Below, in pieces: positions 10,201-19,395 of a stretch of DNA of 64,000 nt. The notes under the pieces are model-generated. The model ran no database searches. It saw only the letters and a list, made by a program, of their open reading frames with translations, and had not been told where the DNA came from. Every line of letters begins with the position of its first letter. Positions within the stretch are counted from its first letter, which is position 1. A program made the position numbers and the translations under genes. This DNA comes from Candidatus Aminicenantota bacterium (GTDB lineage Bacteria > Acidobacteriota > Aminicenantia > Aminicenantales > Saccharicenantaceae), in the NCBI GenBank assembly GCA_014360005.1, contig JACIYI010000003.1, positions 124,001 through 188,000 on the forward strand. The letters run 5' to 3'.

Positions 10201-10327
10201 TTTCGTGAACAACTGGTATGAGTGGTTCACCCAGGATACAGCTGTAGACCCACATCCAGCTTTCAACTGGTGGTCCTCCAGATTCGGCTCCTGGTCGATG
10301 AGACTGGGCTTCAAGTTCACCTTCTAA
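7232..10327 (+). CDS. TonB-dependent receptor with carboxypeptidase-regulatory domain (Oar-like)
   Basis: An outer-membrane TonB-dependent receptor of 1031 residues, probably for uptake or binding of a large ligand. Order of parts: signal peptide (about residues 1-21, ending TALAQ), a carboxypeptidase-regulatory-like beta-sandwich (about 28-115, with GKVTDDQGNALPGVTV), a plug domain (about 118-240, with VDGASGAENMWYVDG and GGVVNVVTRSGGN), then a long aromatic-rich beta-barrel ending in Phe (LGFKFTF), the usual outer-membrane sorting signal. The ATG at 7232 is chosen because the signal peptide begins there and GAAAGGAG lies just before; the ATG at 7169 has no binding site. It is transcribed alone, between a sigma-54 promoter and a terminator. 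Confidence 0.93.
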   Translation: MRNKILIFALLVLLAGGTALAQINPEGKIIGKVTDDQGNALPGVTVEATSPRLVGKAATVTDATGTFRLLALPSGTYELVFTLPGFKTLIRKDIILQLSQTIVVNVTMEPAAIEEQVTVVGQSPLIDVKSTVKGAVLTKETFLSLPRGRNFESLITTVPGVSSEGIAGGISVDGASGAENMWYVDGTNVTEIHVGTRAQNVVLELVDELKVTASGYNAEFGGSMGGVVNVVTRSGGNTFHGDVIGFYENNKLWMQGKARDYLRLDPYDPTRQHYEYVNDDDLFFDGGKARDRYYRMEGVFSLGGYIIKDRLWFFGSYNPIYSQTNALRDFNQRTGPFYNFIRWYRYDNASIKLTAAPMTGLRLSASYVNNFYRYKGSIPSINGTGNPDTPYYQDGYDYPNFSTAFTADYSGKNNLLVSFRAGWHRQDIGNQGILPGPEPTYYFNYTNYIYQDDPFYVDHPELLHYAGYATYATWLELKRELREKVSSNLDATYYLNLAGEHAWKAGVQFIWLHENYSYTPVAPHINFYWNVSSPFGRGTYGHYRIRHGYNSYPYGWAWNIHSNNWALYLQDSWTIANRLTINFGIRTESEYIPSFDPAYDITPIKFDFMDKLAPRLGLVYDVFGDSSLKLFGSFGIYYDVMKLYLAEGAFGGFKWKYSYFALNNPDWTLIAANFDGTNFEDLADQAPGGNEYLGTIDFRYPSFDAVDPSMKPVSQMEISFGAEKKIFEDLSFSARAVYKHLIRTIEDIGAYEEVEPGVFAEIYMFANPGYGWARPVSQGGIISDEFWPMPKAKRDYYGLNLALEKRFSHNWQGGINYTLSRVQGNYGGLASSDEAGRVSPNVERYFDYWFMPFKADGSELGGPLPHDRTHYIKAYGSYVFPFGLTVGVTAYARSGYPLSTRINLCNAYMWPNGYGDLGRLPWNVWADVYVEYTLRFAGKYGVGINLQVNNITNTKSITGKVFDLNRVGSRYYTDYPGTRIYFEDAMLDGTFVNNWYEWFTQDTAVDPHPAFNWWSSRFGSWSMRLGFKFTF

Positions 10328-10350
10328 GCTGACTTAAAGCAGAAGCTCCA

Positions 10351-10385
10351 GCCCGTCCCCGCCGCCAGGCGGGGGCGGGCTTTTT
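10351..10385 (+). terminator. Rho-independent terminator of the TonB-receptor gene
   Basis: A 13-bp GC-rich stem (10351-10363 with 10368-10380, one G-T pair) with a GCCA loop is followed by TTTTTATTTT. It lies 23 bases after the receptor stop. Confidence 0.93.
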
Positions 10386-10749
10386 ATTTTCCCCAGAAAT
10401 TATACTTCGTCAAGGTTTTTCAGTGGGTATTCTCCCAGGAGGTCCAGGCTGATTTCCTGATTACCGATCCATGAATCTGGCGACCATGGATGGGGCCCTC
10501 CGGTGTCACTACGGACCAGTAAAAGATTGCCTTTAAGAGATTTTTAAAACGGCGACCCAGGCTAAATTTGCCCTAATTGTATCTTCAGCTAGGCTCTACT
10601 CAGCAGTCCCGTAACCCGACGCCTTAAAATCAGTACTGAACTGTGGTGAGAAATTGGGGGGCAACCAGGTTTTACTCAGATTGCTGGCCGCCCTTAAAAA
10701 TCCGGCCCTGAAAGCTTGCGGACATTTATCGGTCAGGAGGACCTGCAGA
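10386..10749. other. intergenic stretch, nothing recognised
   Basis: It lies between two convergent transcription units. No gene, repeat or RNA is recognised in it. Confidence 0.5.
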
Positions 10750-13008
10750 CTAATTGCCGCCCAGCTTTTTCTCCAGCCGTTCCAGCTCCCGACGGGCCAG
10801 CCGGATGGTTTCTTCCCGGTCGCCGCCTGAATTTTCCAGGTAGCGGCGGAAGTATTCTACCGCTTCCCTGGTCCGGCCGGCTTTCTCGTAAGCCACGGCC
10901 AGGTTGAAATAGCCGGACCTGGTGGGCATGATGGCCACCGCCTGCCGCAGGTAAAAGATGGCCTGTTCATGGTCACCCAGGTAAGAATAAGCCAGTCCGG
11001 TAAACTGGTATAAACTCTGGTCTTCGGGAAAATCTTCAATCAGCCGCTTATAAACCTCGATAGCCTCAGTTAATTTCCCGGCTGAGGCCAGGCTGGCCGC
11101 CAGGCTGGCTCTAAGGGACTTACTCTCGGGCTCAACTTCCAGCGCCCGCCGATAGAGGTTCCAGGCTTCTTCTTTCCGTCCTGCAGCATCCAGTATCCCG
11201 GCGCTGACAGTCAGGGCCTCCAGGTTCCGGGGATTCAGCCCCAGGACTTTTTCCATGGTTCGGAGGGCCAGGAAATATTTTCCGCTGACGGCATAGGTGT
11301 GCCCCAGCCTGGTCAGGAGAATTTCTGAATCAGGAAGTCTATCTAATCCCTGCTGCAAAACCTCTATGGCCCGGTCCATTTTTTTCTGCCCGGCCAGAGC
11401 CAGGGCCAGGTTGACATAGCTGGCCGGCGAGTCGGGAGCTTCTTCCAGTATTTTCCAGTAGGCCTGCTCGGCCAGGTCGTATTTCTCTTCGAACTCGTAA
11501 GCCTGGGCCTGCTGGATCAATTTCAACAGTTCTATTTTTTCTTTGGGGTCGGGGTAGCTGGACTGTCCCCTGACCGGAGCCAGATTGAGGTAACCCAGGG
11601 AACGCAGCCTTTCCAGGTCCTCAGGCCTGGTGGCTCCGCCGGAGGCCGGGACAGCTTGACCCAGGAGCAAATTTTCCAGCTTCTGCCTGAGCTCAGCCGC
11701 CAATTCCTGGTTGGTGGAGAATAGATTTTGTCTTTCCTCGGGGTCAGATTTCAGGTCAAATAGCTCCGGGCGGGGTGACTGAATTAATTTCCACCGGCCA
11801 GAAATTATGCCTATCAACTCCGACCAGCCGAAATTCTCCCGGGGATAGAAAGTTTCAATGACCGTGTCCCGGTCTTTCTTCTCCCGGCCCCGGAAAAACG
11901 TTTCCAGGCTCCGGCCCTGCATCTGAGCCGCTTCTTCCTCCCCTCTAACCCAGGACAGTATGGTGGGAGCCAGGTCGGTCAGTCGCACCCTTGGTTCTAC
12001 TACTGCCGGTCGAGTAAAGACCTTTTTACCCCAGAAAATCAGAGGCACCCGGACGGTCTCTTCGTAGAGGAAGATGCCATGACCCAGTTCTACCCGGCTG
12101 CCCAGGCCCTCCCCGTGGTCGCCGGCCACGATGATAACGGTTTTATCCAGCAAACCTTTGTCTTCCAGGGCCTGGAGAATCCGGCCAACGTAGACATCCA
12201 TATAAGCTATTTCACCGTCGTAAGGACGGTCGCCAAATTCCTGGTCATAGGGAGCTGGCGGGTCGTAAGGCAGATGGGGGTCGTAATAGTGGACCCAGCA
12301 GAAAAACCTGTCCCGGTAATTATTTTCCAGCCAGCGGGCAAACCTGGAAAAGGTCTCGCCGGCCCGGCGCTCGGAGTTCATCGTCTTAAAGGGCATATCG
12401 GCCTGGAAGGTATCGTCATAGACTTCAAATCCCCGGTCCAGACCGAAGCGGGAATCGACGGAAAAAGAAGAGACAAAAGCCGCCGTCCGGTAACCCATAA
12501 TCTTAAGGGTCTCGGTTACGGTCCTGATATCCGCCGGCAGGTAGTGCCCGTTATTCCTGACCTGGTGCCGGAAAGGTTCCAGTCCGGTCAGGATGGTGGT
12601 ATGAGAAGGCAAAGTCAGGGGAGCCGGACAGTAAGCCCGGGCAAAACGAATTCCTTCCCGGGCCAGGCGGTCCAGGTTTGGTGTCCTGGCCTCTTTATAA
12701 CCATAACAGCCCAGGTGGTCAGCCCTGGTGGTATCGAGGGTAATCAGCAGAATATTGGCTGAAGAAACAGCTGCCCGGTTGTAGCCCGGCGCTTTCCGGC
12801 CCAAAAAATACCAGGCTGCCAGAAGGCCCAGCACCAGGACCAACCCACCGACTATAAATAACTTATTATTCAGGACGCTGCGGTCCTGTCCGGGCTTCTC
12901 TTTTCTCTGGCTGGACTTTCCGGTTACTCCGGCCCTGACTTCCTCGGCCAGCAGTTTCGCCGCAGGTTCTGGTCGAAATAATTTTTTATTCTTTTTTTTC
13001 TTTCCCAT
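10750..13008 (-). CDS. membrane-anchored sulfatase-like hydrolase/transferase with TPR repeats
   Basis: A 752-residue fusion. A short Lys-rich cytoplasmic tail is followed by one membrane helix (about 50-70), an alkaline-phosphatase/sulfatase-type domain (about 84-470) and at least five TPR units (about 510-740). The metal-binding LDTTRADHLGCYGY and GDHGEGL motifs are present. The position of the sulfatase formylglycine (C/S-x-P-x-R) reads T132-L-P-S-H136, so it cannot mature into a classic sulfatase. A Thr nucleophile as in phosphoethanolamine-transferase-like members is more likely, so sulfatase activity should not be assumed. The catalytic domain probably faces the periplasm. The start has no strong binding site, but the Lys-rich N-terminus is typical for the group. 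Confidence 0.82.
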   Translation of the reverse strand: MGKKKKNKKLFRPEPAAKLLAEEVRAGVTGKSSQRKEKPGQDRSVLNNKLFIVGGLVLVLGLLAAWYFLGRKAPGYNRAAVSSANILLITLDTTRADHLGCYGYKEARTPNLDRLAREGIRFARAYCPAPLTLPSHTTILTGLEPFRHQVRNNGHYLPADIRTVTETLKIMGYRTAAFVSSFSVDSRFGLDRGFEVYDDTFQADMPFKTMNSERRAGETFSRFARWLENNYRDRFFCWVHYYDPHLPYDPPAPYDQEFGDRPYDGEIAYMDVYVGRILQALEDKGLLDKTVIIVAGDHGEGLGSRVELGHGIFLYEETVRVPLIFWGKKVFTRPAVVEPRVRLTDLAPTILSWVRGEEEAAQMQGRSLETFFRGREKKDRDTVIETFYPRENFGWSELIGIISGRWKLIQSPRPELFDLKSDPEERQNLFSTNQELAAELRQKLENLLLGQAVPASGGATRPEDLERLRSLGYLNLAPVRGQSSYPDPKEKIELLKLIQQAQAYEFEEKYDLAEQAYWKILEEAPDSPASYVNLALALAGQKKMDRAIEVLQQGLDRLPDSEILLTRLGHTYAVSGKYFLALRTMEKVLGLNPRNLEALTVSAGILDAAGRKEEAWNLYRRALEVEPESKSLRASLAASLASAGKLTEAIEVYKRLIEDFPEDQSLYQFTGLAYSYLGDHEQAIFYLRQAVAIMPTRSGYFNLAVAYEKAGRTREAVEYFRRYLENSGGDREETIRLARRELERLEKKLGGN

Positions 13009-13131
13009 TAGACCAGCCTGACCTGAAAAGCCTTAGCTTCAGGGCCTTCCCACCGGACGACAATACTAATTCTTCCTCTTCCAGACAGATAACTTCTCCC
13101 AAACCCGCCCTGGCCGACGGAACTTAAATCT

Positions 13132-14106
13132 CTATTTTTTTATGGCCTGCAAAATCTGCTGGACCATGGCTACCCGGGGGGAATCCTGGGGCTCCAGCTT
13201 CAGGAACTTTTCGAAATAATCAACCGCCGCGGGCAGCTCATTCTTGTTCAGGGCCACGTAGCCAAGCTTTAAGTAAGGTTCAGGCCAGTCGGGCTTGATG
13301 CCGGAAGCCATCTTGAAATACTTCTCGGCTTCATCCAGTTTCTGGTTGGTGAAGAAAACTTCGCCCACGTTAAAAGCAACGACTTCGTCCTGCGGAGCAG
13401 TATCAACAGACTGTTTGAAATACTTGGCGGCTTCCTCCAGGTTGTCCTGCTTGAGATAGACCAGGCCGATAGCAGCCAGGGCCTTGGCCGTCATATTGAC
13501 CCCCATGGCCATATCGCCCTTGGCCTTATCTATTACCTGATTGTAATACTCCAGGGCTTTATCCATCTCGCCCTTTTCCCGGTAACAATCGCCTATGTTC
13601 AACAGGATCTGGTAGGCGGAAGGATTCTTTTCATAAAACTGCTCGAACATAACCAGAGCTGTATCGTATTTGCCTTCCTGAAAAAACTGGTTGCCCTGGT
13701 CCAGAAGCTCCAGCGAGGCCTCATCCTGAATGATGGACATTCCGCCGCCGGCCTTCTGCAGCTTGATAGTAATTCTGGGATTCTTTTCCAGCTGGCTGAC
13801 CGTTACTTCCTGAGCCACAGGAGCATAACCCTTGGCCGAAACCATCAGGCTCCAGCGTCCAGAACCCAGGCCGATAAAGGACCATTCGCCCTTTTTATTA
13901 GTAGTGGCTTCGAGTTTCAGGCCGCCGCCTGCATCCTGGATGTAGGTTAAGACCACCCTGGCCCCGACCACCGGTTTATCATTATTGTCAAGAACCACTC
14001 CTCCCAGTCGCGCCACCCCCCGACCGGCCTGGGCCAGGGCCAGAGTCTGGGCCAGGAAGAAGACCAGGGCCAGGCTTACCAGATAATGATAATGATTTTT
14101 TTTCAT
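13132..14106 (-). CDS. secreted carboxypeptidase-regulatory-like/TPR protein
   Basis: A 324-residue exported protein. It has a signal peptide ending TLALAQA (about 1-25), a carboxypeptidase-regulatory-like beta domain (about 28-110, with GVVLDNNDKPVVGARVVLTY), and four to five TPR units up to the end. The ATG at 14106 is preceded by GGAGGT at good spacing. The ATG at 14118 contains that binding site itself and is unlikely. It is 46 bases after the GWxTD gene on the same strand and is probably cotranscribed with it. The TPRs suggest a scaffold in the periplasm; its partner is unknown. Confidence 0.8.
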   Translation of the reverse strand: MKKNHYHYLVSLALVFFLAQTLALAQAGRGVARLGGVVLDNNDKPVVGARVVLTYIQDAGGGLKLEATTNKKGEWSFIGLGSGRWSLMVSAKGYAPVAQEVTVSQLEKNPRITIKLQKAGGGMSIIQDEASLELLDQGNQFFQEGKYDTALVMFEQFYEKNPSAYQILLNIGDCYREKGEMDKALEYYNQVIDKAKGDMAMGVNMTAKALAAIGLVYLKQDNLEEAAKYFKQSVDTAPQDEVVAFNVGEVFFTNQKLDEAEKYFKMASGIKPDWPEPYLKLGYVALNKNELPAAVDYFEKFLKLEPQDSPRVAMVQQILQAIKK

Positions 14107-14152
14107 TAAGACCTCCATACCATAGTTCTTAAGCCAACAAGGATTGAATAGC

Positions 14153-16243
14153 TTATTTCTTTTTCTCTTTCAAGGCTTTAACCCGGGCCTTTACCTTATC
14201 CTGGTTGGGCTCAATCTGCAGGGACCTCTCCCAGGCATAAAGGGCTTCCTCTATATCTCCCAGCTGGTAATAACATTCGCCGATGGCGTTGAGCACGTTT
14301 ATGTTGGTCCCGAAGTGAGCCAGGTACTGCTTGTAATAATCAATAGCCTGCTGGTATTGCTGCTGGGCCTGGGAGGACTGGCCGACTATTTCCAGAAAAT
14401 CAGGTTGGCCCTGGTTGATAAAAGGCAGGCCAATGTTCAGAACTTCCTGGTATTGGTTCTCGGAATAAAGCAGCCGGCAGTAATCCAGAGCCAGGGCCGG
14501 GTTAGACGGGTCTTTTTTATAAGCATTTTCCAGGTAGCGCCTGGCCCGGGCCGTATCTTTCTTGTTCCAGTACTGAAGCCCCAGGGCATGTTGAACCGGG
14601 GCTGAATAATCCCCCTCCACGGGCTGGGTCATGACCCAGGACCGCGGTAGAGAAGTTAAGTGGCTGATAAAAAAGTTGGCCTTTCCCGTAAGCAGTACGT
14701 TGTTATTCCCATCCTGCAAAGTTACCCTGAGGGTATAGTTGGCCGGGGTCCAGCCTTCCAGGATGAATTCTTCATAAAAGACATTGCTCTCGGTGTACTC
14801 GCTGAGCTTCTTGCTGAAAGCCTTAATGACTTCTCCGTTCTCCCGGACCACCTCATAATTCAGGCTACCCTGGTCCCGCAATTCTGGAGTCAGTCCCCAG
14901 ACCTGGAAGAAGGCGTACATCCTGTCGCCGAGGACAAAATCATTGCGGGGCGTTGGCATGAATTGCAGGTCGTTCAGCAGGAAGGCCTTATTCAGGCCGC
15001 GGTACTGGGAGCTGCGGCTCAGCCTGGTTGACAGCAGCACCGGGCTCATCTGCAGCTGCCGTTCGGGAATATTAAGCGTGGTCTCCAGGGAAGTGAATTC
15101 CTTGGAAACGAAATTCTTGAAAAGGATGCTGAGCCGGTATTTTCCGGGAACCAGGGGAAATACATCCTGGAAGCTCATCTGGCGGTCCCGGATGCTGTTA
15201 ACCTGGTCGCCCCTGAGATTCAGCGGTATTCTGCGGTCAAACTGATAAACCTGCTGGTTGTTGGTATCAGCGACGATGCCGTTGACAACGATGGTCGTCT
15301 GGTAATTGTTGTCATTTTTTTCGAGCGACAGTTTCTTGGGCTCTATCAGATAATGAACGTAATAGATCCCGGCCGGTGACTGATAAACGCTGACCAGGGC
15401 ATCGCTGTCTATATAGTTAGCGGTGTATTCAACTTCGATTATGTCCTGGTAACGGAAAAGCTTTTCGGCATAGGTGCTGCGAACCTTGTAGGTCGGGGCT
15501 GAAGGAATTTTCTGGTTGAGCAGGACATCAGAAGATATGGATGGCACCAGGTCGGTCAGCGGCTCCCCTTCTATCAGGCTCAGGGAAACCCTGGCCACAT
15601 TGGGCTCTATATCAGAAAGCTTGCCGAAGGCATCGGCGTAACTGGTCATATCACCGCTGTAGTGAGGCATAAGCTTCATCGGTCCGTCTTTAACGGGAGA
15701 ATAAAGTTTATACTCACCCGTGCCGTCCGGCTTATAAAAAACAACAGAAAAAGCGTTGGGTAACCCATACTCGGCCATTCCCTGGTAAAACCAGATAATG
15801 GTCGGATAAAGGTCATACAGGTTTTCATACTTCTCGGTGGCCTGGGGTTCTCCCAGCATGATGTAAATTTTTCCCATGTCAGAACGCCAGCCCGGGCCGG
15901 GAGACTCCTTGCCGAAATGCTGGTTGGCATACTGGAGGCGGCGGTAATGTTCTTCCTTGAATTCGTTCTCGAGAGTATTAGGGTTCGGGTCCCGCTGCTT
16001 CCAGAAAGCCTCGATAAAAATGTCTCGCTGCCGGTCATTTTCCAGCCTTAAAAAGACTTCTTTTTCCTTTTGGGAGATGATATAGACCACCTCCTCTTGC
16101 AACCACTTGCGGTATTTATCAGGCAGGGCCCTGATCAATTCCTTCTGCGATTTTGGTCGGGATTGGCCGGAGGCGGTTAAGGCCGGGACCAGGCTCAGAC
16201 AGAAGGCCAGCAGGGAAACTGTTACCACCAATCTTTTTATCAT
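14153..16243 (-). CDS. GWxTD domain-containing TPR protein
   Basis: A 696-residue exported protein with a signal peptide (about 1-26). The N-terminal region has the family pattern DRQRDIFIEAFWKQRDPNP and the GWxTD-type motif, here GWRSDMGKIYIMLGEP (Arg-Ser in place of x-Thr). A middle beta-rich region follows, and the last 120 residues form TPR units. GWxTD proteins are common in Acidobacteriota and relatives, and their function is not established. It probably forms an operon with the carboxypeptidase-regulatory/TPR gene downstream. It is divergent from rpoD; the 181-base gap between them must hold both promoters. Confidence 0.85.
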   Translation of the reverse strand: MIKRLVVTVSLLAFCLSLVPALTASGQSRPKSQKELIRALPDKYRKWLQEEVVYIISQKEKEVFLRLENDRQRDIFIEAFWKQRDPNPNTLENEFKEEHYRRLQYANQHFGKESPGPGWRSDMGKIYIMLGEPQATEKYENLYDLYPTIIWFYQGMAEYGLPNAFSVVFYKPDGTGEYKLYSPVKDGPMKLMPHYSGDMTSYADAFGKLSDIEPNVARVSLSLIEGEPLTDLVPSISSDVLLNQKIPSAPTYKVRSTYAEKLFRYQDIIEVEYTANYIDSDALVSVYQSPAGIYYVHYLIEPKKLSLEKNDNNYQTTIVVNGIVADTNNQQVYQFDRRIPLNLRGDQVNSIRDRQMSFQDVFPLVPGKYRLSILFKNFVSKEFTSLETTLNIPERQLQMSPVLLSTRLSRSSQYRGLNKAFLLNDLQFMPTPRNDFVLGDRMYAFFQVWGLTPELRDQGSLNYEVVRENGEVIKAFSKKLSEYTESNVFYEEFILEGWTPANYTLRVTLQDGNNNVLLTGKANFFISHLTSLPRSWVMTQPVEGDYSAPVQHALGLQYWNKKDTARARRYLENAYKKDPSNPALALDYCRLLYSENQYQEVLNIGLPFINQGQPDFLEIVGQSSQAQQQYQQAIDYYKQYLAHFGTNINVLNAIGECYYQLGDIEEALYAWERSLQIEPNQDKVKARVKALKEKKK

Positions 16244-16322
16244 CTTAACTCCACTTTACTACCGGGATTTTTATTCTATAATATATAACCTTATCCTTCA
16301 AGGTTGGATGCATCAAAATCGC

Positions 16323-16351
16323 TTGACAAAGGATAGCGGGCGGCTTATTTA
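16323..16351 (+). promoter_or_regulatory. probable sigma-70 promoter for rpoD
   Basis: A perfect TTGACA (16323-16328) is followed after 17 bases by TATTTA (16346-16351), about 75 bases before the rpoD start. Confidence 0.55.
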
Positions 16352-16424
16352 TATTAAGGAATTAAGATAGAAATAACTTCTCCCCCTCAGTCACCGGCTA
16401 AGGGTTGAGAATCTTAGGGGTTCC

Positions 16425-18107
16425 ATGGCTAAAAAAGCTAAGGCTGTAAAGACTATTTCTAAGAAAAAAACGACAAAAAAGCAGGCGGGCAAGTCTGAAT
16501 TCGTGACACCGGAGCAGACCCTGTCCCCCGAAATTTTCAGCCCGGAGCTTGACCCTCTTTTCCTGAATAAGGCCCTGGAACCCGAATTGCAGCAAGCTAA
16601 CAAGCTGCAAAGTATTTCCGATGATTTTGATGATTTTGAACTGAGAGACATACTGCCCAAGACGGCCAAGGCCAAAGCCAGCAAGGCCAATGAACAGCTG
16701 GAAACAGACCACGACCCCATCAAGATTTACTTCAGGGAAATGGGTAAGATTTCTCTGCTTTCCCAGCAGGATGAGATTGACCTGGCCCGTCAGATGGAAA
16801 GGGGCAAAAAAATCCAGTTGCGAGCGCTGCTCAAAACCAAGCTGGCCATCCAGGATATCATTTCCCTGCGCGACCTGGCCGAGACTGAACCGGAGCGCTT
16901 CCTGCGGTTCTTTGATGAAACCGAAGACTTTGAAGATGATGCTGCCCGTAGAAAAGTCAAGAGCCTGAGTCAGACGCTGGAGCGCTTTTACCGGCTGTCG
17001 GAAAAATTCGCCAGTTTGAAACCCACTGCCCGGAACGCCTTCGCCCGGGGCCGGCTTATTATCAACATGTACCGCATACTGGAAGAGCTCCACCTGTCAC
17101 CCGAAAAGATGTCAACGACCATCAACCGGCTGCGCGACATTCTCCAGGTGATGAACGAGCTGGAAGAAAAGAAGGAAGAGCTTCAGCTCAGCCTGAAAAA
17201 AACCAGGGCCCGGTCGGCGGTCGAATCTATTAAACAAAAAATAAGCAACTGCACGGCCGAGGAAAAAATCTACCGCCAGGAGTCGGGGCTTGAGGCCAGC
17301 GATCTGCGTCGAGTATTGAGGGACGTCAGCCGGGGCGAAAAGATCCAGAAGCATGCCGAAAACAAGCTGATCGAGGCCAACCTCAGGCTGGTGGTCTCGA
17401 TCGCCAAGAACTACGTCAACCGCGGTCTCAGTCTGTCCGACCTGATCCAGGAAGGCAACTTGGGGCTGATGCGGGCGGTACAGAAATTCGACTATCACCG
17501 CGGTTTCAAGTTCTCCACCTACGCCACCTGGTGGATCAAGCAATCCATCACCCGGGCCATTGCCGACCAGGCCCGGACCATCAGGATCCCGGTGCACATG
17601 GTGGAGACCATCAACCGTCTGAAAAAAATCCACCAGGAACTGGTGCAGAAAACCGGCCGTGAACCGACCGTCCAGGAAATTGCTGAGGCGGTGCGGATGC
17701 CTGTTCAGAAAGTCAGCAAGATCCTTCAGGATAGCCAGGAACTGCTGTCGCTTGATTCGCCCATCGGTGACGACGAGGAGAGTTTCCTTAAGGATTTCGT
17801 CCGCGACATTTACAATCCTTCCCCGGCCGACATAGTCATCCGGGCTAACCTCAAGGAGCAGATAACCAAAGCCCTCAACTCCCTGACCGAGAGGGAAGCC
17901 ACAGTCATCAAGATGCGGTTTGGCATTGGCGACGGCCAGGAACACACGCTGGAAGAAATCGGCCAGAAGCTCAAGGTCACCAGAGAAAGGGTCCGGCAGA
18001 TTGAAACCAAGGCTCTGCGCAAACTGGCTGAATCCACCCTGCGCGATAAATTGAAATCATTCTCTGAGACCGGGACCGAGCCGCCCCAGGGGCCGCCCCG
18101 GACCTGA
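16425..18107 (+). CDS. rpoD: RNA polymerase primary sigma factor (sigma-70)
   Basis: Primary sigma factor, 560 residues. After a variable Lys-rich N-terminus it has region 1.2 ([17 protein letters not shown]), a non-conserved region of about 200 residues, region 2 ([19 protein letters not shown], then [18 protein letters not shown] and the -10-reading helix [17 protein letters not shown]), region 3, and region 4 with the helix-turn-helix [20 protein letters not shown] that reads the -35 box. The ATG follows AGGGG at fair spacing. Its stop lies 5 bases from the stop of the convergent small gene. Confidence 0.95.
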   Translation: MAKKAKAVKTISKKKTTKKQAGKSEFVTPEQTLSPEIFSPELDPLFLNKALEPELQQANKLQSISDDFDDFELRDILPKTAKAKASKANEQLETDHDPIKIYFREMGKISLLSQQDEIDLARQMERGKKIQLRALLKTKLAIQDIISLRDLAETEPERFLRFFDETEDFEDDAARRKVKSLSQTLERFYRLSEKFASLKPTARNAFARGRLIINMYRILEELHLSPEKMSTTINRLRDILQVMNELEEKKEELQLSLKKTRARSAVESIKQKISNCTAEEKIYRQESGLEASDLRRVLRDVSRGEKIQKHAENKLIEANLRLVVSIAKNYVNRGLSLSDLIQEGNLGLMRAVQKFDYHRGFKFSTYATWWIKQSITRAIADQARTIRIPVHMVETINRLKKIHQELVQKTGREPTVQEIAEAVRMPVQKVSKILQDSQELLSLDSPIGDDEESFLKDFVRDIYNPSPADIVIRANLKEQITKALNSLTEREATVIKMRFGIGDGQEHTLEEIGQKLKVTRERVRQIETKALRKLAESTLRDKLKSFSETGTEPPQGPPRT

Positions 18108-18112
18108 AGCCA

Positions 18113-18442
18113 TCAACCAGCCTGGGCGCTTTTTTCTACCACCGCCAGTCCCATCTTTTTCAGGGCTTCATCTCCCCGTGACTGAGACGGGGCTTCCCCG
18201 GGCAGGTAGAGCAGCACTCCGCCCTTGATCGGCCTGATTTCAATCTTATTTTCCTCGGCCAGGCGGTTGGTGGCCTGAACCGGGTCCTGGCCAAAATATT
18301 TTTTGAAGGCCTCGTTAAACCCGCTGTAAACCGAGTGGATGCCCTTGAATTCACCCAGCCTCAGGGATTTAATGGCCAGGTGGACGAACTCTTCCACCGA
18401 TAACTTTTCTTTCCGTCCCGGATTGAAATTTCGTTCAGCCAT
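18113..18442 (-). CDS. hypothetical protein
   Basis: I do not recognise this 109-residue protein. It is soluble and mixed in charge, with a conserved-looking core SVEEFVHLAIKSLR and VYSGFNEAFKKYFG. Two ATGs lie next to each other. The second (18442) is preferred because AGGAGG ends only 2 bases before the first and 5 before the second. It is read towards rpoD, with stop codons 5 bases apart. A real gene is supported by the strong binding site and sensible composition. Confidence 0.65.
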   Translation of the reverse strand: MAERNFNPGRKEKLSVEEFVHLAIKSLRLGEFKGIHSVYSGFNEAFKKYFGQDPVQATNRLAEENKIEIRPIKGGVLLYLPGEAPSQSRGDEALKKMGLAVVEKSAQAG

Positions 18443-18569
18443 CATAACCTCCTTTCTTTTAATTCTCTAATTACAGACGCCGCCGGGGCCTATTTTTCTC
18501 AGCCATCCTGTTTTCTAAAACCGGCCTTTCCTGTATAATTCAATTTAATTAATCGTGGAGTTAATTCTT

Positions 18570-18830
18570 ATGAACCATAACCTGCTGGTCAATCTGACCG
18601 GCTGGCTGGGAGCTCTGATGCTGCTCCTGGCCTACTTGCTGGTTTCCAGCCGCCGGCTGGCCGGCGACTCTCTGGCTTACCAATTGCTCAACCTGGCCGG
18701 CAGCGGCTGCCTGCTCTGGAACGCTTACCACTTCGGAGCCTATCCCTCAGTTGGAGTCAACTCCATCTGGATTGTCATCGCTCTTTTTACCATCATCAAA
18801 ATCGGGTCCAGAAATCAAAGGGAGGGTTAA
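18570..18830 (+). CDS. small membrane protein of the CBU_0592 family
   Basis: An 86-residue membrane protein with three hydrophobic segments. The order is GWLGALMLLLAYLLVSSRRL, then YQLLNLAGSGCLLWNAYHFGAYPSV, then SIWIVIALFTIIK, which fits the CBU_0592-like family of unknown function. The ATG at 18570 sits 10 bases after GGAG; a GTG at 18555 would include that binding site. The stop is one base before the next start, so it is probably cotranscribed with the flavoprotein gene. Confidence 0.72.
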   Translation: MNHNLLVNLTGWLGALMLLLAYLLVSSRRLAGDSLAYQLLNLAGSGCLLWNAYHFGAYPSVGVNSIWIVIALFTIIKIGSRNQREG

Positions 18831-18831
18831 G

Positions 18832-19395
18832 ATGAAAAAGAAATTGCTGGTTTTTACCGGCAGCCCGAGACCAGACAGCAACAGCGCCATCCTGGCCCGG
18901 GAAGCGGCCCGGGCTGCCCGGGAGGCGGGAGCCTCAGTCGAGGTCATCAACCTCTCCCGGCTGCGCCTCAACCCCTGCCGGGCCTGTGACCGCTGCCGCG
19001 ACCGCGGTCCGGGCCAGTGCGTCCAGAAGGATGACATGAAAAAAATCTACCCCAGACTGAAAGAGGCCGGGGCCATTATCCTGGCTCACCCGGTTTACTG
19101 GTTTACCATCAACGCCCAGACCAAGCTGTTCCTGGACCGCTGGTACGCTTTCGGCGGCGATGAATACCAGTGTTTTAAGAACAAGAAAATCGGCCTGATC
19201 CTGACCTACGCCGACCAGGACGTATTCACCTCCGGGGCCGTCAATGCCCTCAGAGCTTACCAGGATATTTTTAACTACCTGGGAGCGGAGATAAGCGAGA
19301 TGGTCTACACCACGGCCGCCGGGCCTGGCCGCATCAAGAAAAATAAGCCAGTCCTGAAGGAAGCCTATACCCTCGGAAAGAAACTGGTTTCTTGA
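18832..19395 (+). CDS. NADPH-dependent FMN reductase / flavodoxin-family protein
   Basis: A 187-residue flavodoxin-like protein of the iron-sulfur flavoprotein/FMN-reductase group. The N-terminal phosphate-binding loop is GSPRPDSNSAILA. A CRACDRCRDRGPGQC segment (about 47-61) has the spacing seen in iron-sulfur flavoproteins, though one cannot say from sequence alone whether a cluster is bound. The HPVYWFTINAQTKLFLDRW motif is typical for FMN binding. It probably does electron transfer or quinone or nitro reduction in the cytoplasm. The ATG at 18832 is chosen because GGGAGGG lies before it and the fold starts there. Confidence 0.83.
   Translation: MKKKLLVFTGSPRPDSNSAILAREAARAAREAGASVEVINLSRLRLNPCRACDRCRDRGPGQCVQKDDMKKIYPRLKEAGAIILAHPVYWFTINAQTKLFLDRWYAFGGDEYQCFKNKKIGLILTYADQDVFTSGAVNALRAYQDIFNYLGAEISEMVYTTAAGPGRIKKNKPVLKEAYTLGKKLVS

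Noticed and set aside
12079..12762. 227-codon frame antisense to the sulfatase-like gene
   Set aside because: It lies within a well-supported gene and shows no recognisable domain.
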